64,000 nucleotides of DNA from SIG575 sp045542485 (GTDB taxonomy: Bacteria > Bacillota > Clostridia > Oscillospirales > Acutalibacteraceae): assembly GCA_045542485.1 (NCBI GenBank), contig JAZQLC010000025.1, positions 1 through 64,000 on the forward strand, read 5' to 3'. Of this stretch, positions 1-9,500 are shown one piece after another (positions within the stretch are counted from its first letter, which is position 1; each line of letters starts with the position of its first letter). Both the position numbers and the translations under genes were made by a program. The notes beneath the pieces are model-generated. The model saw only the letters and a program-made list of their open reading frames with translations, had not been told where the DNA came from and searched no databases.

Positions 1-2
1 AC

Positions 3-686
3 GTCGCTGTTATGCTTCTTGATGAAAATACAAAATGTTTTGCATTCCTTGCAGGTCACGAATCTTTTGCAGCAGCAGAAGGTGCTATCGGTATTGCAAG
101 AACAGCAAACAAAGTTCGTAAAGAACCCCTCAGAGTTATCCTCAACGGTCTTGGCAAAGACGCTGCTATGATCATTTCAAGAATCAACGGTTTCACATAT
201 GTTGAAACAGAATATGATTTCTTCACAGGCGAACTCAAAATCGTTAACACAACACCTTACTCAGACGGTGAAAGAGCACTCGTTCGTTGCTTCGGTGCAA
301 ACGATGTTCTTGAAGGCGTTGCAGTTATGAAACACGAAGGCGTTGACGTTTCAATCACAGGTAACTCAACTATCCCCACTCGTTTCCAGCACCTCGTTGC
401 AGGCACATACAAGAAGTATGCTATGGAAAACGGCGTAAAATATTTCTCAGTTGCATCAGGTGGCGGTACAGGCCGTACACTCCATCCCGATAACGTTGCT
501 GCAGGTCCTGCTTCATACGGCCTTACAGACTCAATGGGCAGAATGCACGGTGACGCTCAGTTTGCAGGTTCTTCATCAGTTCCCGCTCATGTAGAGATGA
601 TGGGCTTGATCGGTGCAGGTAACAACCCCATGGTTGGTATGACAGTTGCTTGCGCAGTTGCAGTTCAGGAAGCTATGTGCAAATAA
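3..686 (+). CDS. GGGtGRT family protein, 5' end outside window
   Basis: This is the C-terminal 227 residues of a protein whose reading frame is open to the left edge of the window, so the true start is not visible. It carries the Gly-rich SGGGTGRT signature (codons at about 453-476) that names the GGGtGRT family, a conserved cytosolic family of anaerobic Firmicutes. The family has no assigned reaction that I know of. The visible part is hydrophilic to mixed, with no signal peptide or membrane segment. Codon use is strongly biased (GTT, GCA, CTT), which suggests high expression. It is followed by three small hairpins and a rho-independent terminator, so it ends a transcript. Family assignment is confident; function is unknown. 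Confidence 0.85.
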   Translation, partial: VAVMLLDENTKCFAFLAGHESFAAAEGAIGIARTANKVRKEPLRVILNGLGKDAAMIISRINGFTYVETEYDFFTGELKIVNTTPYSDGERALVRCFGANDVLEGVAVMKHEGVDVSITGNSTIPTRFQHLVAGTYKKYAMENGVKYFSVASGGGTGRTLHPDNVAAGPASYGLTDSMGRMHGDAQFAGSSSVPAHVEMMGLIGAGNNPMVGMTVACAVAVQEAMCK

Positions 687-692
687 GAGAAT

Positions 693-766
693 CTTGTTAC
701 TTGCGTAATAAGAACCTGAAACACTTTGCGTTTCAGAACCTTGTTACTCGCAAAGCTCGTAATAAG
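693..766. other. three consecutive short hairpins in 3' UTR
   Basis: Three stem-loops follow the GGGtGRT stop codon. Hairpins at 693-712 and 740-766 use the same arms (CTTGTTAC with GTAATAAG), and the middle one at 716-736 pairs CTGAAAC with GTTTCAG. They precede the real terminator. They could protect the mRNA 3' end or be a small structured RNA; no function is known. Confidence 0.6.
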
Positions 767-792
767 AAGACTTAATATTTTAACTTGTTTTA

Positions 793-827
793 AAGACTTC
801 TGAATTTTGGTTCAGGAGTCTTTTTTT
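793..827 (+). terminator. rho-independent terminator after GGGtGRT gene
   Basis: Stem AAGACTTCTGAA with TTCAGGAGTCTT (one G-U pair) is followed directly by a run of seven T. The next 150 bases hold nothing recognisable until the lipase promoter. Confidence 0.85.
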
Positions 828-980
828 GTCCGAAAATCTGATTTTGTCTGCGATAACCAAAGAGAAATATAAATAAAAAACAATAAGATAGTCAGAAAAA
901 GAAAAATCGTTAAAAAGGACTTACTTATGAATACGGCAACAAAGCACACAAAATTGGTGAGTTTATAACAGGGAAAAATA

Positions 981-1009
981 TTGAAAAGACAATTTTTCTA
1001 TGATAGAAT
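981..1009 (+). promoter_or_regulatory. sigma-A type promoter of lipase gene
   Basis: TTGAAA and TAGAAT are separated by 17 bases, 32 bases upstream of the lipase start codon. Confidence 0.6.
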
Positions 1010-1040
1010 TAATTATAAATAAAATACAGGAGATGATACT

Positions 1041-2114
1041 ATGGCAAAAATCATTTCAATTCCGATGGCGATAATTATGTTGTTGTTTTCTTGCATAATT
1101 CCCGCCAACAAACCTGATGTTGATACTGATTCCTGGAACACAAACTACAAATATGTATGGGTCCACGGTCTTATGGGATGGGGAAGCTACGACTTCTATT
1201 ACGACCTTTTCCCATATTGGGGCGTTCTTAACGGCGACCTGATGAAAAAACTCAATAATGACGGATATGATTGTTACGCTGCGTCGGTAGCGGGAACATC
1301 AAGCGCGTGGGACAGAGCGTGTGAGCTTTATGCACAGTTAACGGGAACAACTGTTGACTATGGCGAGGCACACAGTAAGAAATGCGGACACGACCGTTAC
1401 GGTGAGGACTTTACGGGCAGAGCTCTTATTGACGAATGGGACAGTGTAAATAAAATCAATCTTCTCGGACATTCTTTCGGCGGTGCAACAGTGCGTGTTT
1501 TTGCGTCGCTTATGGCAGTAGGCAGTGAGGAAGAGATGAAAGCGAGTCCCGATGATGTTTCTCCGTTTTTCACGGGTGGCAAAGCCGATTGGATTTATTC
1601 AGTAACAACTCTTGCAGCACCTCATAACGGAACGAGTGCATACAGCTCAATGTCAACAGAGACAGACAGTGCAGCGTATGATATGTATATTGATAACGCA
1701 CTTGAGCTGAACAAAACAATCGTCACAAGCGAAGAAACATATTATTTCTCAATTGCATGTTCAGCGACTGATAAGCAGGAAGACGGAACATATGTGTCGG
1801 ACACAAAGCTTATGGAAAAGATGTTCCAGTCAAGTGCTGATGAAATCGGAAGTTATACCGGATTTACAGAGGGCGGATACGAAATCGATGAAAAATGGCT
1901 TGAAAATGACGGCCTTGTAAATACATACTCAGCACTTGCACCGAGCAGTGCACCGTCAAAAACATTTGATGCATCAAACATCGAAACAGGAGTATGGAAT
2001 ATTATGCCCGTTTACAGAGGCGACCATATGTCTCTCCAGGGCGGTTTTTCAAAGGTAAATTCAGATATATACAGCTACTATGTAGCCTATCTCCATATGA
2101 TAAACAGTCTGTGA
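1041..2114 (+). CDS. secreted lipase-like alpha/beta hydrolase
   Basis: A 357-residue serine hydrolase resembling the true lipases of the Bacillus/Staphylococcus type (families I.5/I.6), which cleave ester bonds in acylglycerols. The N-terminus is hydrophobic (residues 5-20), so it is exported. A Cys at 18 could be a lipidation site, but Phe at -2 makes a poor lipobox. Visible motifs are the oxyanion-hole region HGLMGWG (42-48), the nucleophile elbow GHSFGG with Ser145, Asp290 in ENDGLV, and His329 in RGDHM, so the catalytic triad is complete. APHNGTSAY also fits this lipase group. It has its own promoter, an AGGAG ribosome binding site and a terminator, so it is monocistronic. Substrate is inferred from the family; other esters are possible. 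Confidence 0.8.
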   Translation: MAKIISIPMAIIMLLFSCIIPANKPDVDTDSWNTNYKYVWVHGLMGWGSYDFYYDLFPYWGVLNGDLMKKLNNDGYDCYAASVAGTSSAWDRACELYAQLTGTTVDYGEAHSKKCGHDRYGEDFTGRALIDEWDSVNKINLLGHSFGGATVRVFASLMAVGSEEEMKASPDDVSPFFTGGKADWIYSVTTLAAPHNGTSAYSSMSTETDSAAYDMYIDNALELNKTIVTSEETYYFSIACSATDKQEDGTYVSDTKLMEKMFQSSADEIGSYTGFTEGGYEIDEKWLENDGLVNTYSALAPSSAPSKTFDASNIETGVWNIMPVYRGDHMSLQGGFSKVNSDIYSYYVAYLHMINSL

Positions 2115-2118
2115 TTTT

Positions 2119-2217
2119 CAGGAAAGATTTCTCTGATTAAAAGCAAACCGAATCCAACCTGATGTTTGCAGAGTCAGATAACAAAACCGTGTTTTTTATT
2201 ATAAAACACGGTTTTTA
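2119..2217 (+). repeat. duplicated intergenic element, copy 1, with terminator
   Basis: About 100 bases that recur at 4209-4311. Shared blocks are AGATTTCT, ATTAAAAG and AAACCGAATCCAACC. Each copy ends in the same perfect 13-bp terminator stem (AAAACCGTGTTTT); here it lies at 2183-2215, followed by T residues. The element terminates the lipase transcript. Confidence 0.85.
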
Positions 2218-2297
2218 TTGTTATTCAGGCACAAGGCAGTAATGTTAAAATGACCGCCATATAGAAATTTAGGTGCCGTTGAGCATAAAACATGACC

Positions 2298-2326
2298 TTG
2301 AAAAAAACCTTGATATATGGTATTAT
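2298..2326 (+). promoter_or_regulatory. sigma-A type promoter of deacetylase unit
   Basis: TTGAAA, 17-base spacer, TATTAT, located 64 bases before the chosen ATG at 2390. It lies inside the in-frame extension of the next gene, which supports the downstream start. Confidence 0.6.
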
Positions 2327-2389
2327 ATACAAGATAGTTATGGCTTTGTAAAAAATAATTTTATTGTTATTTTTAAAGGAAGTGTTTTA

Positions 2390-3382
2390 ATGAATAAAAG
2401 GAAAAATGGTTGTTTGGTTGTATCTTTAGATTTTGAATTGTTCTGGGGCGTTACAGATTCAAGAACAATTGAAAAATACGGTCCGGATATAATCGAAGGA
2501 AGAAGAACAATTCCTCGTTTGTTAAAACTTTTTGATAAATACGGAGTTCACGCTACGTGGGGAACGGTAGGTATGCTTTTTGCCAAGGACAAAGAAGAAT
2601 TGGCAGGTTATTTGCCTGATGTTAAACCTGACTATGCTAATACGCGTCTTGATGCCTATAAACATTTTGAGACTATTGGTAACAATGAAGAGGAAGACCA
2701 GCTTCATTATGCATCTTCTGTAATAAAAGAAATTACTCAGCATAGTAATCAGGAAATCGGCTCTCACACATTTTGTCATTATTATTGCAGAGAAAAAGGT
2801 CAGACCTGTGAAGATTTTGCAGCTGATACAGCGGCAGCGAAAAGGATTGCCAAAGAGCTTTTTGATATTGATATTAAAAGCTTTATTTTCCCCAGAAACC
2901 TTTTTAATTCTGAATATCTGAATGTGTTGAAAAATAACAATATTTTTGCAGTAAGAGGAAATCATAATCATTTTGCATACGATAAAAACACAAAGCTTTC
3001 AAGAATAGTTCGTCTGATGGATACTTATATACCTGTCTGCGGTTACAAAAGCTATTTCAGAGAAGAGTGTTTTCAGGACGGAATAATTAATCTGAAGTCC
3101 AGTGTTTTTCTGAGAAAACAGAATAAAATACTCAGCTTTCTCGAACCGCTGAAGATGTATAATATAAAGAAATTAATGAAAATCGCTGCTAAAAAGGGGA
3201 AGATCTTTCATCTCTGGTGGCATCCGCATAATATGGGTGAAAATCCCGATGCTTTTCTGGCTCAGGTTGAAGAGCTTCTTATTTGTTACAAAGCGCTGAA
3301 TGAAAAATTTGGTTTTGAAAGTAAGAATATGGGTGAAATGGCGGAGGAAATAATTAATGAAAAAGATAGTTATGCTGTGTAG
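2390..3382 (+). CDS. polysaccharide deacetylase family protein (NodB fold)
   Basis: A 330-residue protein with the metal-dependent NodB-type barrel that removes N- or O-acetyl groups from polysaccharides. Motifs in order: VSLDFELFWG (first catalytic and metal Asp region), HATWGTVGML, EIGSHTFCHYY (metal-binding His pair, though spaced differently from classic HxxxH), FPRN and HLWWHPHNMG near the C-terminus. There is no signal peptide, so it may act on an intracellular glycan precursor. The start at 2390 follows AAAGGAAG; an in-frame extension to 2273 overlaps the promoter and has no binding site. It overlaps the formyltransferase gene by 26 bases, so the two are translationally coupled. Probably part of a surface-glycan modification route; substrate unknown. 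Confidence 0.8.
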   Translation: MNKRKNGCLVVSLDFELFWGVTDSRTIEKYGPDIIEGRRTIPRLLKLFDKYGVHATWGTVGMLFAKDKEELAGYLPDVKPDYANTRLDAYKHFETIGNNEEEDQLHYASSVIKEITQHSNQEIGSHTFCHYYCREKGQTCEDFAADTAAAKRIAKELFDIDIKSFIFPRNLFNSEYLNVLKNNNIFAVRGNHNHFAYDKNTKLSRIVRLMDTYIPVCGYKSYFREECFQDGIINLKSSVFLRKQNKILSFLEPLKMYNIKKLMKIAAKKGKIFHLWWHPHNMGENPDAFLAQVEELLICYKALNEKFGFESKNMGEMAEEIINEKDSYAV

Positions 3383-4127
3383 CCACGGAGACTCTTCAAG
3401 CTTGGTATATAATAAATTAAGTCAACACTTTTCTATTGAAAAGGTTATAATTGAAGATTCTGTTTCCACGAAGAATTTGTTAAAGAGAAGGATTAAAAAG
3501 CTTGGCCTGATGACTGTTTTGGGACAGGTTTTGTTCGTCGGTCTGGTTGTTCCTTTTCTGAAAAAATCAGCTGCCGACAGAAAAAAAGAAATTTTAAATG
3601 ATTTTGGCGCATCTGTTGATGATAAGGCGATGATGGAATCCGGACCTGTTTTTGTAGACTCTGTCAATGATAAAAAATGTATTGAGGTTTTGGAAAAGAT
3701 TAAACCTGATATAGTGGTTGTTAACGGAACCCGTATAATTTCAGAGGAAGTATTGAACTGTGTGAATGCAAAATTCGTGAATTTACACGCAGGAATCACT
3801 CCCAAATACCGCGGAAGTCATGGCGCATATTGGGCATTGTATAACAATGATGCAGAGAACGCAGGTGCTACGGTACATTTCGTAGATAAGGGAATTGATA
3901 CCGGAAATGTTATATATCAATCACGCATATCAGTTACGGAAAAAGATAATTTCACAACATATCCTCTTTTGCAGACGTGTGTAGGCGTAGAGGACGAAAT
4001 CCGTGCCATAGATGATATAATAAACGACAAAGTCAAGTGTGAAACAGTAGACCTGCCGTCAGGCTTGTATTCACATCCCACAATTTTTCAGTATCTTGTG
4101 AAGAGAATTTTCTGTAAGATAAAATGA
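3357..4127 (+). CDS. formyltransferase family protein (sugar or amino-sugar type)
   Basis: A 256-residue protein with the formyltransferase catalytic core: Asn142 and His144 in NLHAGITPKYRG, and Asp181 in GIDTGN, with spacing close to that of methionyl-tRNA formyltransferase. Enzymes of this fold transfer a formyl group from formyl-tetrahydrofolate. It lacks the C-terminal tRNA-binding domain and has an unusual N-terminal part. With an adjacent, overlapping deacetylase gene, a role in N-formylating a deacetylated amino sugar of a surface glycan is plausible but inferred. The start codon lies inside the deacetylase gene behind GGAGGAAA. The transcript ends at the terminator in 4273-4311. Confidence 0.75.
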   Translation: MKKIVMLCSHGDSSSLVYNKLSQHFSIEKVIIEDSVSTKNLLKRRIKKLGLMTVLGQVLFVGLVVPFLKKSAADRKKEILNDFGASVDDKAMMESGPVFVDSVNDKKCIEVLEKIKPDIVVVNGTRIISEEVLNCVNAKFVNLHAGITPKYRGSHGAYWALYNNDAENAGATVHFVDKGIDTGNVIYQSRISVTEKDNFTTYPLLQTCVGVEDEIRAIDDIINDKVKCETVDLPSGLYSHPTIFQYLVKRIFCKIK

Positions 4128-4208
4128 GAAGCCGTTAAAAAATAAAAATATTTTAATTGAAATTGTGAATCTGCAGGAAAATAATTCCGCTTTTTCAGGG
4201 CAGCTTTG

Positions 4209-4311
4209 CAGGACAGATTTCTGTAATTAAAAGTAAACCGAATCCAACCCGCTTTTTCGCAGAATGTGATAAAAAACCGTGTTTTTTTGAGATTTAAAAC
4301 ACGGTTTTTTA
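4209..4311 (+). repeat. duplicated intergenic element, copy 2, with terminator
   Basis: Second copy of the element at 2119-2217, with the same 13-bp stem (4273-4285 with 4296-4308) and a T run. It terminates the formyltransferase transcript. The bases before it (4128-4208) hold nothing recognisable. Confidence 0.85.
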
Positions 4312-4389
4312 TTTTACTTGTGAAATTGCAATAATTAAAAGTCAGTTAATAATCATATTGCACAAATTACAAAAACATGCGAAAAAACA

Positions 4390-4418
4390 TTGACAATTAT
4401 TGTTAAAAAAGGTAAAAT
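4390..4418 (+). promoter_or_regulatory. consensus promoter of the vWA-tubulin operon
   Basis: Perfect TTGACA at 4390-4395, 17-base spacer, TAAAAT at 4413-4418. It is 36 bases upstream of the first start codon of the six-gene operon. No obvious operator dyad is visible beside it. Confidence 0.75.
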
Positions 4419-4453
4419 TTCAGTGTGTATATTTTATAATGGAAGGTGTATTT

Positions 4454-6583
4454 ATGAGCAAAGTTCAGAAGAAAATATGCTTGTTTTTAACGGTGATACT
4501 TGTTCTTTCATCGTTTATTATTCCGGTGTATTCAGAAACGGATCAGGCTTCTACCCGCAACAGAAAACTTGTGTCGATTGTTTACGATGATTCCGGAAGT
4601 ATGCTTAATGAAAAATGGGAATATACCAGTTATGCAATACAGTGTTTTGCGGCGATGCTTAACAAAGAAGATAAACTGGATATTACTTATATGAGTTCTT
4701 ACACACAGGGTAGTTTTTCTGTGGATACAGGCGACAGGGATGCTTCGGTAAAAAAAATAAGAGAGCATAACCAGAGCGGCGGAACACCCCTTGAGTCAAT
4801 TGATACTGCTTTTAATACATTGAAAGGTAATAATGATACCAATGTTAACACACAGTATTGGTTGATAGTAATAACCGACGGTCAGATAGCCGATAACGAG
4901 ACAACTGCAAAAAAGATCAATGGTATGGCTGAAACAAAAATGCCTAATGGTACAAAGCCTCAGGTCGTATTTATGACTATCTGTGATACGGATAATCAGT
5001 TCACACCGTCATTTTCAAAATCAAATATAAATTGTGAGCGAGTTCTTACTGCTGATGCAGTTGTGGATGCAATTTCTGATGTTGCATGCGATATTTCAGG
5101 CAGATATGCAGTTTCTGAAGATGATATTACATTTGTTGATGATAAAACTGTGAAGGTTCGTGCTGATGTACCGCTTTTACATATTGGTGTTCTGGCACAG
5201 CGTACAGATGCATCTGTTAAGCAAATTGTAGATTCTGAAGGTCAGACACTGAATATGGAAAGTGATGTTCATGTTGAGTTACCTCAAAAGTGCATTGATT
5301 ATATGAGCGACGAAGACAAAAAAGCCCTGAGGGGAAACGTTTCTCTGTTTAATGCGTCTTCAGGAAATATATTACCGGATACATATACGATTACATTCAC
5401 AGATAAAATATCAAAAAAAGATCTGGTTATTATGTTTGAACCGGCAATTGAACTTCGTATAGAAGTGTTTGTTAACGATGCACGAATTGATGATCTGTCA
5501 ACATTGGTTGCAGATCAGACTGTTGATTTTAAAGCGTCACTTTATGAAATCGGAACAAGCAACAAAATATTACCGTCAATGCTTCCCAGCGGACTTGCTG
5601 AACAGATATCTCTCAGCGAAAACGGAAAAATAGTTGTCAGTGAGAAGGATTTGCTGTTGGAGGATGTTGTGCTCAAGGAAGCTCCGACAGAAGTAACCGC
5701 AACGGTTGAAATACCCGGATTTTTCACTGTAAAGGATACTATAAGCTTTACTCCCAAATCAATAAAAATCAGTGGTATAACAGCATCAATATATTACGAT
5801 GGTTCAGAAAGACAGATTAATAAAGACGGGTCAAGAGATGCGGAAAATGTAGTATATATAACCGAACTCGATTCGAATGAAACAGGCGTTAAGTTTACTC
5901 TTTATATTGACGACAAACCTATTGATAAGTCTCAGGCAATCGCCATAAAAGATTTGTTCATAGAAGGTCTGAACCTTGATTTCAATAACTATAAGGTTTC
6001 CGTTTGTAATGATGGCGGAATTGTCGTGTCACCCACATCAACATGGGTTCCCTCCTTTATTTACTGGATTATGCATCACGGCGATTCTGCAATTGAAGTA
6101 AACTGCGGAGGAAAGACAGCATCTGAGGTAATTTGCTTTAAGATCGGAGATCTGAAAACAGTTATAATTGAACTTATGGTATTGTTATTGCTGATTTACT
6201 TGATATATTGGATATTCGGTAAACAGCATTTCAGAAAACCCGGAAGCATAAAGTTGTTTGAAGCACGTAAAGTAAATGGTGAATATACTCAGAATTTCGG
6301 TGCAACAAAACGCATCAGTTGGCTTTCTGCGTCAAATCCTCTCAACTTCATCGGACCCGGTGGAATGAAAAAGAAGGTCGGGAAATTTTACATTAAAGCC
6401 GCGAAGGGCGGTTATGAGTTAATCGGAGTCAAAGGCTGCTATGTGTCTACAAGTATAAAGTATCCCTGTGCAGCTGCCGGTGTTTCTCAAAGTAAAAAGA
6501 AATTCCATAGATTTACATCAAGCATATATGTGTATGACAATGATAAATATTATAAAATTTCAATGACAAACGGTAGAAAATAA
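4454..6583 (+). CDS. membrane-anchored vWA domain protein, operon gene 1
   Basis: A 709-residue protein. Residues 1-27 form a signal peptide. A von Willebrand A domain follows, with the MIDAS motif DDSGS at 45-49, a GGTPLESI segment that supplies the next metal ligand, and VITDGQ for the third. A long beta-rich region follows, then a single membrane segment at about 569-590 and a cytosolic tail of about 115 residues. The vWA domain should therefore face outside and bind a protein or glycan ligand through a divalent metal. The tail could reach the tubulin-like protein encoded 14 bases downstream. The start follows GGAAGG; an upstream in-frame codon at 4400 overlaps the promoter region and is unlikely. 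Topology is predicted; the ligand is unknown. Confidence 0.8.
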   Translation: MSKVQKKICLFLTVILVLSSFIIPVYSETDQASTRNRKLVSIVYDDSGSMLNEKWEYTSYAIQCFAAMLNKEDKLDITYMSSYTQGSFSVDTGDRDASVKKIREHNQSGGTPLESIDTAFNTLKGNNDTNVNTQYWLIVITDGQIADNETTAKKINGMAETKMPNGTKPQVVFMTICDTDNQFTPSFSKSNINCERVLTADAVVDAISDVACDISGRYAVSEDDITFVDDKTVKVRADVPLLHIGVLAQRTDASVKQIVDSEGQTLNMESDVHVELPQKCIDYMSDEDKKALRGNVSLFNASSGNILPDTYTITFTDKISKKDLVIMFEPAIELRIEVFVNDARIDDLSTLVADQTVDFKASLYEIGTSNKILPSMLPSGLAEQISLSENGKIVVSEKDLLLEDVVLKEAPTEVTATVEIPGFFTVKDTISFTPKSIKISGITASIYYDGSERQINKDGSRDAENVVYITELDSNETGVKFTLYIDDKPIDKSQAIAIKDLFIEGLNLDFNNYKVSVCNDGGIVVSPTSTWVPSFIYWIMHHGDSAIEVNCGGKTASEVICFKIGDLKTVIIELMVLLLLIYLIYWIFGKQHFRKPGSIKLFEARKVNGEYTQNFGATKRISWLSASNPLNFIGPGGMKKKVGKFYIKAAKGGYELIGVKGCYVSTSIKYPCAAAGVSQSKKKFHRFTSSIYVYDNDKYYKISMTNGRK

Positions 6584-6597
6584 AAGGAGTTTTTGTT

Positions 6598-9500
6598 ATG
6601 GTTAAATTTGTAGAAAAAAAACATCTGGTAAGAGCACCAACGCTGTTGATCGGTGTTGGCGGTATTGGTGGTCAGATTGTCAAAATCGTAAACGACAATA
6701 TGTCTGATTATGACAAGAGCTGTGTTAAAATGGTTGTCATGGATACTGACACAAATGCTCTTGGTAATTTCGAAGGTTCAGATATACCTTATATTCAGAC
6801 CAGTGAAAACCAGACTGTTCAGGATTACCTGAACGCTCACAGCGACTATCTGGAATGGTTCCCTGTTGATCCGTTCATCAATGCAAAGAGTCTTATAAAC
6901 GGTGCCGGTCAGATCCGTTCTGTTTCCCGTTTGGGAGCTCTTGCAAGTAAAGCAGACAACAAGTTTGATGCAATTCAAAAGGCAGTAGACTCAATTCTTA
7001 AAAATCAGGGAGATTCTTTGACACGTGCCGTCAGAGTAATGATTGTCGGCTCTGTAACAGGTGGTACAGGTTCAGGCCTTGGTATCCAGCTTCCTTTCTA
7101 TATCCGTAAGGTACTGAGAGATGCAAATATTCCGAATACTCTGATTCGTGGTTTGTTCCTTATGCCCAGTCTTACTGAGGATGTTCAGGATACTGATGCT
7201 ATGAAGAGAGCAGTTAATGTAAACGGCTACGCTTTCCTCAAAGAGCTTAATGCTTTTTATCATGCACAGGTGTTAAGTGAAAGTGACAATAAGCTTCGTA
7301 TTGAAGAATATGTTCCCGGTGTTACCAATGTTGCCGGCGGTAACAATAATGTTATGGCAGCAGCTATGGTTCCCTATGATTTCCTTTATCTTGTTGAAAA
7401 ACGCAGTAGTCAGGGTATAATCGGTGATTTGGCTGAGTATATAAAGCGTACATCACAGATTGTTATGAACCAGCTGTTTTCACCTGTATCTAACCAGGGC
7501 TATTCATCTGAAGATAATCTTATTACTTCAATTGTTCCTCAGGGCGGTATGAACCGTTATTGCGGAGCCGGTGTTTCAAATGCGATTTATCCCAAGGATG
7601 AGGTAGTTCGCTATTGTACAGTACGCTATGCACAGCAGCTTATTAACGAATACTGGTTAACAATTGATAACGAATTCAAAAAGCGTGACGAACAGCAGCG
7701 TCGTCTGAAGAAAACAAATCCGAGTGTAAAGGCTCTGGAAAAGAGTAAGGTATACTGTCAGATTTTTGATGATATCTGCGATCCGACAAAACACGATGTG
7801 TCAAGTGAAATTGCAGAACTGAAAAATGAACTTTCAATTGAAATGACAGACGATGAAGGTAAAGTAAGCACAATGCCTCTTGTAGATGCAATGATGGGTG
7901 ACGTTGAAAATCACATAGATGATGTGTTTACAAAGTCTGAATTATATGTAGATGCCGAGGCATGTAAGTTGACTGTCAGAGAAAACAGTAATCCTGATGA
8001 TGTTGCAACTGATGTAACTGAAAAGATGCAGGCACTCAGACAATTTAAAAATAAGGCTGAGAAAAAAGTCAGCGATCTTATGGGAGCAGTGGCTCAGGAT
8101 ATTTTACCTTCTGATATAAAAACTGCTCAGGGTTATACAAAAGGTGCCAACTACAATATTTATGTATCTCTTAACAAAAAGCATCCTATAATTACTCGTT
8201 ATATTATGTATTCACTTCTCGAAAAGCTTAAACAGGCTAAAAAGGAGATGGATGACAAAATAAACGGACAGAGATTATATGTTTCTGTTTTTGAAAAGGA
8301 TTATTACGAGGAAGGAGAAAAAGAGGAATACAGAGAAAATCCCACAGAGGCACTCGCTAAAACCAAAAAAGGTTTATTGGCATATTTCAACATTTATTCC
8401 GGCTCATATAAATCTCTTGTTTCCACACTTATTGATGATTTTTCCGGTGAAGCACATCATATTCTTGATAATTCGCTGTATACACTGAAAGCCACAGTAT
8501 ACAGAACTGTCATTGAGCGTCTCGAAGTAATGATTGACCTGTATGAAAAATTCTTTGATGAGCTTAAAAATATTACAGAAAGCAAAGCCAAGGAAGAAAA
8601 AGCTCTTGAAAAGGGCAAAGGTGTAGGCGAAAACAACAGCTTCTCAGGAGATCGCTATATCTGTTCAGATGCTGAATGTAAAAAATATCTGTATGATGAA
8701 TTCACACACAGAGTAACGGATTCAGAACTTCAGATGTCTGAAGAAATCAAGAAAAATTTCTTTGATAAGATGTACGCAGAATATGAGGCGCTTCTTGTTG
8801 AAAAAGATTCACCTTCAGCAATCGTTGCTCATATTTCACACAGAGAGATGTTTGAAAAAGGAATTTTACAGCCTATTGTCAGACAGTTTGAGAACGGTGG
8901 TTTCAAGCATCTTGATATGGGTATACTTGATGCAATTCATCTTGAATACAGAATTAAAAACAAAGATGTGGACGAAGACAAGGATTCTTCTGCTTTTGCA
9001 GACTATTTCCGTTCAATCTGCCTGTCTCTCACAACTCTGGCAGAGCCTTATCTGCTGTATGAAAGAAATGTTGCAGGATATGTTTCTGGTGGTCTTACAT
9101 CATATACATGGGGACTTAACCATGCGGCAGCTGCTGATTTCCAGTTGGGTGACCCGAATGCCGGTGATGTTGATGAAGATAAATTAAAGGCATTATTCGG
9201 AGAAAAGTACAGAAGACCGCTTGTGGACGATTCTTTATCTCCATATTCAATGGTTTGCTATGCATCAATTTATGACCTTCGTATTGAAAACTGTATTTCA
9301 TACAGAAAAGGTGCAAATGCAGAAGCTCGTTATTCAGAGCGTCTTGATAATTTTGCAGACAGAGAACATTTCATTATCAGCACAAGCAGAGATAATGAGA
9401 TTGATGTTATTCATCCTCATCTTAACCGTCGTTGGCACGAGCATGCATATCTGCCTGAGCTTATGGGTTATGATGATGCTCAGATGTGCAAAGATATCCG

